IMG/VR virus record: IMGVR_UViG_3300027712_001262
Coordinates: 1-64,000 of that record
Origin: a virus
Reading direction: 5' to 3' (one strand)
DNA: 64,000 nucleotides
Every line of letters begins with the position of its first letter. The first letter of the stretch is position 1. The notes beneath the pieces are model-generated. The model was not told the origin of the DNA. It worked only from the letters and a program-made list of their open reading frames with translations, and did not search any database. A program made the translations under genes and the position numbers. Below are positions 60,426 to 64,000 of the stretch, piece by piece.

Positions 60426-61517
60426 TTACAAGTCCGGTAATTCTTCGTATGTTACAGAGTCCGACATTACCCCAATAACATAATTCGTACTTTCAGTTTC
60501 CTGAAGTGCCGACTGCTTCTTGCCGATGTTGACATGCTTATTAAACCATGGGATAGGACTAGATTTAGGATGTTCACCTAGATACTTAATGCCAATATCC
60601 TTGAGACGATTAAATGCGGTATAATCAACAAAATCGCTTAGGATAGCGGCATTAAGACCAATAACTGGTCCTAGTTTAAACAAATAGGTTGCCCAGGCCT
60701 TTTCTTCTTTTATAACTTCCATATACATAGCATAAACTTCATCTCGACATTCTTCAACTAGATTAGCAAAATCAGCATCATCTTTTACTACATTATTAAT
60801 AATCCAGGCAGTCCAATCTGCGTGTAGGATTTCGTCTTGTAGGATCAAGCTGATAATGTTGCCATTACCGATGTAGATTTTATTCTCTACCATGGCTAGA
60901 CTTGTGGCAAATGAAACCATAAAGCGGAACGCTTCTAATGCATAGCTAGCATGTAATGCAAGCCAAATGGCTTTCTTATGTTCGTGTAGATCAATATCCT
61001 CACCACATGCTTTTCGACAATTGAGAATGTGTAAGGCTTCGTAGTAGCGACCAATACTAGCAGCCATTTCTACAATTTCTGTAGTGTCGTGAATCTTATT
61101 AAATTCTTCTTTAGGTACTCCATATACGTTACGAATAATGTGACTGTAGCTTTTGCTATGAATATTTGTCTCGAACATCGACCAAATAGATACTAACGAC
61201 TCAAGTTCAGGTAAACTAACAACGGGACTAAAAATTTGAACCGGTGCTCGACCCTGAATGCTGTCTAATGCTGTCTGTCTTAACAAGTTACTGGTAAAAA
61301 TATGTTTAACTGCCTCACTTGCATCTTTGTGGTCCATTTTGTCTTTAGTGAGACTAATTTCCTCCGGCACCCAAAAAAATCCTCTTTGTAGTTCTTCAAA
61401 CTTTGCAATTTTAGGCTGTCGATATTCTTCAAATCGTTGCACAGTTACTACACCATCTAAAAACATTTTTCGTTTTAAATAGTTAGTAGGTTTAGATAGG
61501 TCATATGTATTTGTCAT
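60426..61517 (-). CDS. nrdB: ribonucleotide reductase small subunit
   Basis: 363 aa class Ia beta. FETNIHSKSYSHII and the HADWTAWI helix include metal-ligand Glu/His positions; the C-terminal tail ends SVTYEELPDL, fitting NrdA docking. Generates the tyrosyl radical for dNTP synthesis. Confidence 0.95.
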   Translation of the reverse strand: MTNTYDLSKPTNYLKRKMFLDGVVTVQRFEEYRQPKIAKFEELQRGFFWVPEEISLTKDKMDHKDASEAVKHIFTSNLLRQTALDSIQGRAPVQIFSPVVSLPELESLVSIWSMFETNIHSKSYSHIIRNVYGVPKEEFNKIHDTTEIVEMAASIGRYYEALHILNCRKACGEDIDLHEHKKAIWLALHASYALEAFRFMVSFATSLAMVENKIYIGNGNIISLILQDEILHADWTAWIINNVVKDDADFANLVEECRDEVYAMYMEVIKEEKAWATYLFKLGPVIGLNAAILSDFVDYTAFNRLKDIGIKYLGEHPKSSPIPWFNKHVNIGKKQSALQETESTNYVIGVMSDSVTYEELPDL

Positions 61518-61708
61518 TATTTTTCCTTACAGTTATCAAAATGCCAACGACCCATTGATATTGCGCCACCCTCTTTATTACAATGAGGACAGATTTTATT
61601 AGGCCTTGGTTTGTTCTTTAGTGTTTCTCTTATTTTATTCTTTGTGTCTTCAGAATGGAAAACAGGACCATTCCCGCCATTCTTTTTTTGTGTTTTGCTA
61701 ATGTTCTG
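61517..61708 (-). pseudogene. 3' remnant of a NUMOD/zinc homing endonuclease
   Basis: An open frame without start codon encodes NGGNGPVFHSEDTKNKI (NUMOD3-like) and CPHCNKEGGAISMGRWHF (zinc knuckle), then stops at the nrdB start (TAATG). It is the tail end of a phage homing endonuclease whose body is gone. Confidence 0.6.
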
Positions 61709-62201
61709 TCACTTTGAATATTTGTTCTAACCATAATTTACAGTCATTCCATTTTTTATATATGTGTGACTGTCCGCCCGCATTTTCCCATTCTTGACAA
61801 TTGCTGATTCTATCATCTATCAATATGTCTCCTGATTTGCAATGCTTCCATTTGTCGGTACTGTAAGGACCAAGGAAAACAGGAATACCGGGAAAATGTT
61901 CTTGCGCCCAAAAAACTTTATCTTGTATGGCCCATTGCATGTCGTTGTTGCGCGGTAATGCTGATAGAAAAAATAAATTCTCTACTTTGCCAGATTCAAC
62001 AAGATCACGACAATATTGCACTAGGTCATGTGCATTATCTTTCAAAGGCAAATGGCGATAAAATCTAGAGTTCATTTTGATTTTATCCCAATCCTCCTGG
62101 GGAATACGGCCGCCTTCTCTTTCCCATTTCATTTTAAGAAATTCTTCTGCACTAGTATGCCAATCGGCTACTACGTCATCCATGTCTAAATATATGTTCA
62201 T
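61698..62201 (-). CDS. 5'(3')-deoxyribonucleotidase (HAD)
   Basis: 167 aa from the ATG at 62201 (ATGA overlap). DMDDVVADW is the HAD nucleophile motif I, FFLSALP motif II and DILIDDRISNC motif IV. Removes phosphate from dNMPs; helps control nucleotide pools beside nrd genes. Confidence 0.82.
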   Translation of the reverse strand: MNIYLDMDDVVADWHTSAEEFLKMKWEREGGRIPQEDWDKIKMNSRFYRHLPLKDNAHDLVQYCRDLVESGKVENLFFLSALPRNNDMQWAIQDKVFWAQEHFPGIPVFLGPYSTDKWKHCKSGDILIDDRISNCQEWENAGGQSHIYKKWNDCKLWLEQIFKVTEH

Positions 62202-62887
62202 AATTTCATCCATTCATTGTCTTGTATTGGAATCCAACCTTTTCTAAAATACTTTATCATATTCATAAAAGGCCCTGCCTCTTTGCCGTCATCTTTCCAG
62301 TTATAATTTTTATTCATAGTCAATCCGTATAACTTACAATACGATGGTTTATTATTGTTAATCCATATATTGTAAATCTCATCGGCTCTTTTCCATAATG
62401 CTCGAGTAACATCGGTCGCCCTAGGATGATTCCAGGGCTTGACTCCAGCATTTGGATTCTTTTCGCCGCGCTTTGCTTCAGACATGGATTTCAATCCAGA
62501 TTCTGTAAAACACGATGCATCAAAAGGCATACCAAATTTCCAATGTGCAGATCCCCTTGGCTGATTTTTTCCAGGATTATTAGGACCACGCATATATTCG
62601 GAATATTGTCGTTTTAGCCAACCATATGCTTTATTGTTACGTTGTACATTGCTGTTTGATGATACCATAAACATAGCGGCTTTGACAAGGCGTATATTGT
62701 TAGGATGTATTTTAACTAACAACAGATGACACAAGTAATGTTCTTCTGGTGTAAGTGATACTAAGTTAGTTGCTTCATCTGTTCCTTCCATACATCGTGG
62801 AACAATATGATGCTTTTCCTTATATCCTTCTAATATTCTGTTTTGTCCTCTCCTTATTATATTATTATATATTTTTTGGTAATCCAT
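62198..62887 (-). CDS. HNH homing endonuclease
   Basis: 229 aa. KHHIVPRCMEG and TPEEHYLCHLLLVKIHP form the HNH core (residues 25-62) of the T4 MobE/SegH type, followed by a NUMOD3-like SEAKRGEKNPNAG segment and a C-terminal helix-turn-helix region. It sits between nrdA and nrdB, the classic insertion place in T4-like phages, with hairpin/late-promoter control at 62897-62924. Confidence 0.82.
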   Translation of the reverse strand: MDYQKIYNNIIRRGQNRILEGYKEKHHIVPRCMEGTDEATNLVSLTPEEHYLCHLLLVKIHPNNIRLVKAAMFMVSSNSNVQRNNKAYGWLKRQYSEYMRGPNNPGKNQPRGSAHWKFGMPFDASCFTESGLKSMSEAKRGEKNPNAGVKPWNHPRATDVTRALWKRADEIYNIWINNNKPSYCKLYGLTMNKNYNWKDDGKEAGPFMNMIKYFRKGWIPIQDNEWMKL

Positions 62888-62896
62888 ACAAGTCTC

Positions 62897-62924
62897 CTGT
62901 AAGTTTATTTATCACAACTTACAG
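62897..62924 (-). promoter_or_regulatory. RBS-blocking hairpin with late promoter in its loop
   Basis: CTGTAAGTT/AACTTACAG (9 bp; 62897-62905 and 62916-62924) holds GATAAATA (62906-62913) in the loop, and the 3' arm touches the AGGAGA ribosome site. Early read-through RNA would fold and hide the site; a late transcript starting in the loop would not. Confidence 0.72.
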
Positions 62925-62943
62925 AAAACTTATAATTTACAAC

Positions 62944-63924
62944 TCAAAGTTTGCAGGCTAAACAATCCTCTTCTTCTTCATATATTGTAACAGGTTCTGC
63001 TGTTACTAATCTATCACTTTGTGTATTTAAAATATTCTTACTGCCCACTTTATCTATCAGACTATAGTACATTGTCTTTAAACCCCACTTGTAGGCCAAC
63101 ATTAAATTCTTTGCTATTAATGTGCCCGGCACCTTGCCATCTTTAAAATGCCTTGGACTATAGAATGTATTAGTACTCAAACTTTGATCAACATACACTG
63201 CAAGTACAGCGGATGTCTTTAAGTATTCAACACAATCCTTTTGATCCCACATCATTTGATAACGATTCTTTAAACGGCGATATTCTGGAACCACTTGTAC
63301 AAAACTACCTGCCTTGCTTTCTTTAACACTGATCAGTTCCATGGGCATTTCAATACCATTGGTAGAATTTAATACAACACTACTAGACTCAACAGGAGCA
63401 ACTGCCATAAGTGTAGCATTACGAATACCATACTTGATCATACGAGCACGTAGTGGTTCCCAATCCATGCTAGAAGTAAAGTCAGTTAATTCGTTAACAC
63501 CGTTGGCTCTACGTTCCCAAGGAAATACTCCCCGACCGTAGTAAGTGTGTTCGCTACGCAGACAGGGGCCGCGCTCTTGGGCCAATTCCACACTGGTTTC
63601 GGTTAGGTAGTATGCCTGGTGTTCCATCCAACGTTTGACTTCGGCCAGTGCTTCAGGTGTTCCATACTTGAAACTTTTGCGAGCATGCCAGTAGGCCAGA
63701 TTTGTGATGCCAACTCCCAACGGTTCAAAGTCTTCGTTAGCCAGTTTACTTTGAATGCTCAAGAAGTCTTGATACTGCAATAGGTTGCTTAAACTACGCA
63801 CCAGCACACGACAGGCTTTTCTCATTTCCTGTGGATTACGGAACGCTCCCCAATTGATTGATCCCAACGTGCATAAGGCTATCTTTGGTACAGCTCGTGT
63901 ACATTCTTTTTTAACTATTTTCAT
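62944..63924 (-). CDS. nrdA: C-terminal half of a split NrdA
   Basis: 326 aa from the ATG at 63924. It begins 12 residues before IALCTLGSINWGAFR, in the middle of the barrel, and goes through ATLMAVAPVESSSVV to the redox tail ending CLACKL. The N-terminal half is not fused: another frame with a stop lies upstream. Compare the genes-in-pieces NrdA of phage Aeh1. Needs the N-terminal half from outside the window. Confidence 0.87.
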   Translation of the reverse strand: MKIVKKECTRAVPKIALCTLGSINWGAFRNPQEMRKACRVLVRSLSNLLQYQDFLSIQSKLANEDFEPLGVGITNLAYWHARKSFKYGTPEALAEVKRWMEHQAYYLTETSVELAQERGPCLRSEHTYYGRGVFPWERRANGVNELTDFTSSMDWEPLRARMIKYGIRNATLMAVAPVESSSVVLNSTNGIEMPMELISVKESKAGSFVQVVPEYRRLKNRYQMMWDQKDCVEYLKTSAVLAVYVDQSLSTNTFYSPRHFKDGKVPGTLIAKNLMLAYKWGLKTMYYSLIDKVGSKNILNTQSDRLVTAEPVTIYEEEEDCLACKL

Positions 63925-64000
63925 TTTTTAATGTTCTTCCTCTATAATAATTTTTATTTTCTTCTAGAAAATTATCCATAATAGATAACTCAATCCTGCA
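63911..64000 (-). CDS. end of an ORF cut by the window edge
   Basis: 29 codons read to a TAA at 63911, ending in NFLEENKNYYRGRTLKNENS; overlaps the NrdA-b start by 14 nt. Possibly the tail of the endonuclease that split nrdA. Cannot be identified. Confidence 0.4.
   Translation of the reverse strand, partial: CRIELSIMDNFLEENKNYYRGRTLKNENS

Overview
The window reads as part of a large tailed bacteriophage genome (T4-like myovirus, probably jumbo-sized). It is AT-rich and gene-dense, with short overlaps between genes. Phage signs are class I ribonucleotide reductase genes with homing endonucleases between them, a DexA-like exonuclease, phage T4 late-promoter octamers (TATAAATA/GATAAATA) set 4-6 nt before start codons, perfect host-type sigma-70 promoters, a tRNA array covering nearly all amino acids, many 2-oxoglutarate/Fe(II) oxygenase-fold proteins, and Hsp20, ClpS, bS21 and bilin-biosynthesis genes typical of aquatic phages. 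There is no rRNA, integrase or CRISPR array. The host cannot be read directly; the PcyX-like bilin reductase with heme oxygenase, bS21 and the oxygenases suggest a marine or freshwater Gram-negative bacterium.

Layout. 0-5.7 kb: two tRNAs, four Fe(II)/2OG oxygenase-fold genes, three GNAT-like genes and an asparagine-synthetase-like ATP pyrophosphatase. 5.7-17.2 kb: a plus-strand block, largely translationally coupled, that looks like a lipid biosynthetic gene cluster: holo-ACP synthase, two paralogous unknowns, an ATP-grasp ligase, seven membrane fatty-acyl desaturases, one beta-ketoacyl synthase, two ferritin-like diiron enzymes, an internally deleted copy of the latter, and an acyl carrier protein. 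17.2-23.2 kb: minus-strand tRNA array (about 30 tRNA or tRNA-like genes and several structured RNAs) with a Vsr-like homing endonuclease and a zinc-protease-like gene inside, fed by tandem sigma-70 promoters at its right end. 23.2-30.6 kb: a P-loop kinase/nucleotidylyltransferase fusion, sulfotransferase, methyltransferase, a frameshifted glycosyltransferase, a nuclease, an LpxH-like phosphoesterase, a Gly-Pro repeat lipoprotein and a glutamine-amidotransferase-like gene with two tiny membrane proteins. 30.9-36.1 kb: a protein with a possible capsid-targeting start, bilin reductase, heme oxygenase, ClpS, Hsp20 and DnaK. 36.2-47.1 kb: many small phage proteins, two phosphoesterases, a YbaN-like membrane protein, SGNH hydrolase, exonuclease, HNH nuclease, DGQHR protein, bS21 and ClpX. 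47.2-57.6 kb: a surface-sugar operon (split transketolase, glycosyltransferases, FkbM and C-methyltransferases, epimerases, GDP-mannose dehydratase, cytidylyltransferase-cupin fusion) with a structured leader RNA. 57.7-64 kb: small proteins, CspA, a tail-tip CHAP protein, glutaredoxin, IscU, NrdB, a nucleotidase, an HNH homing endonuclease under hairpin/late-promoter control, and the C-terminal half of a split NrdA.

How it fits together. The most unusual system is the acyl cluster. It encodes its own carrier protein, the enzyme that activates it, one condensing enzyme and an exceptional number of desaturases and diiron oxidases, but no reductive fatty-acid-synthase steps, so it probably takes host acyl chains and makes a highly unsaturated (polyene or polyyne-like) product, possibly joined to an amino compound by the GNAT, ATP-grasp or Asn-synthetase-like enzymes nearby. 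The other modules remodel the host: pink bilin pigment synthesis, proteostasis, ribosome modification, nucleotide supply and surface glycan synthesis.
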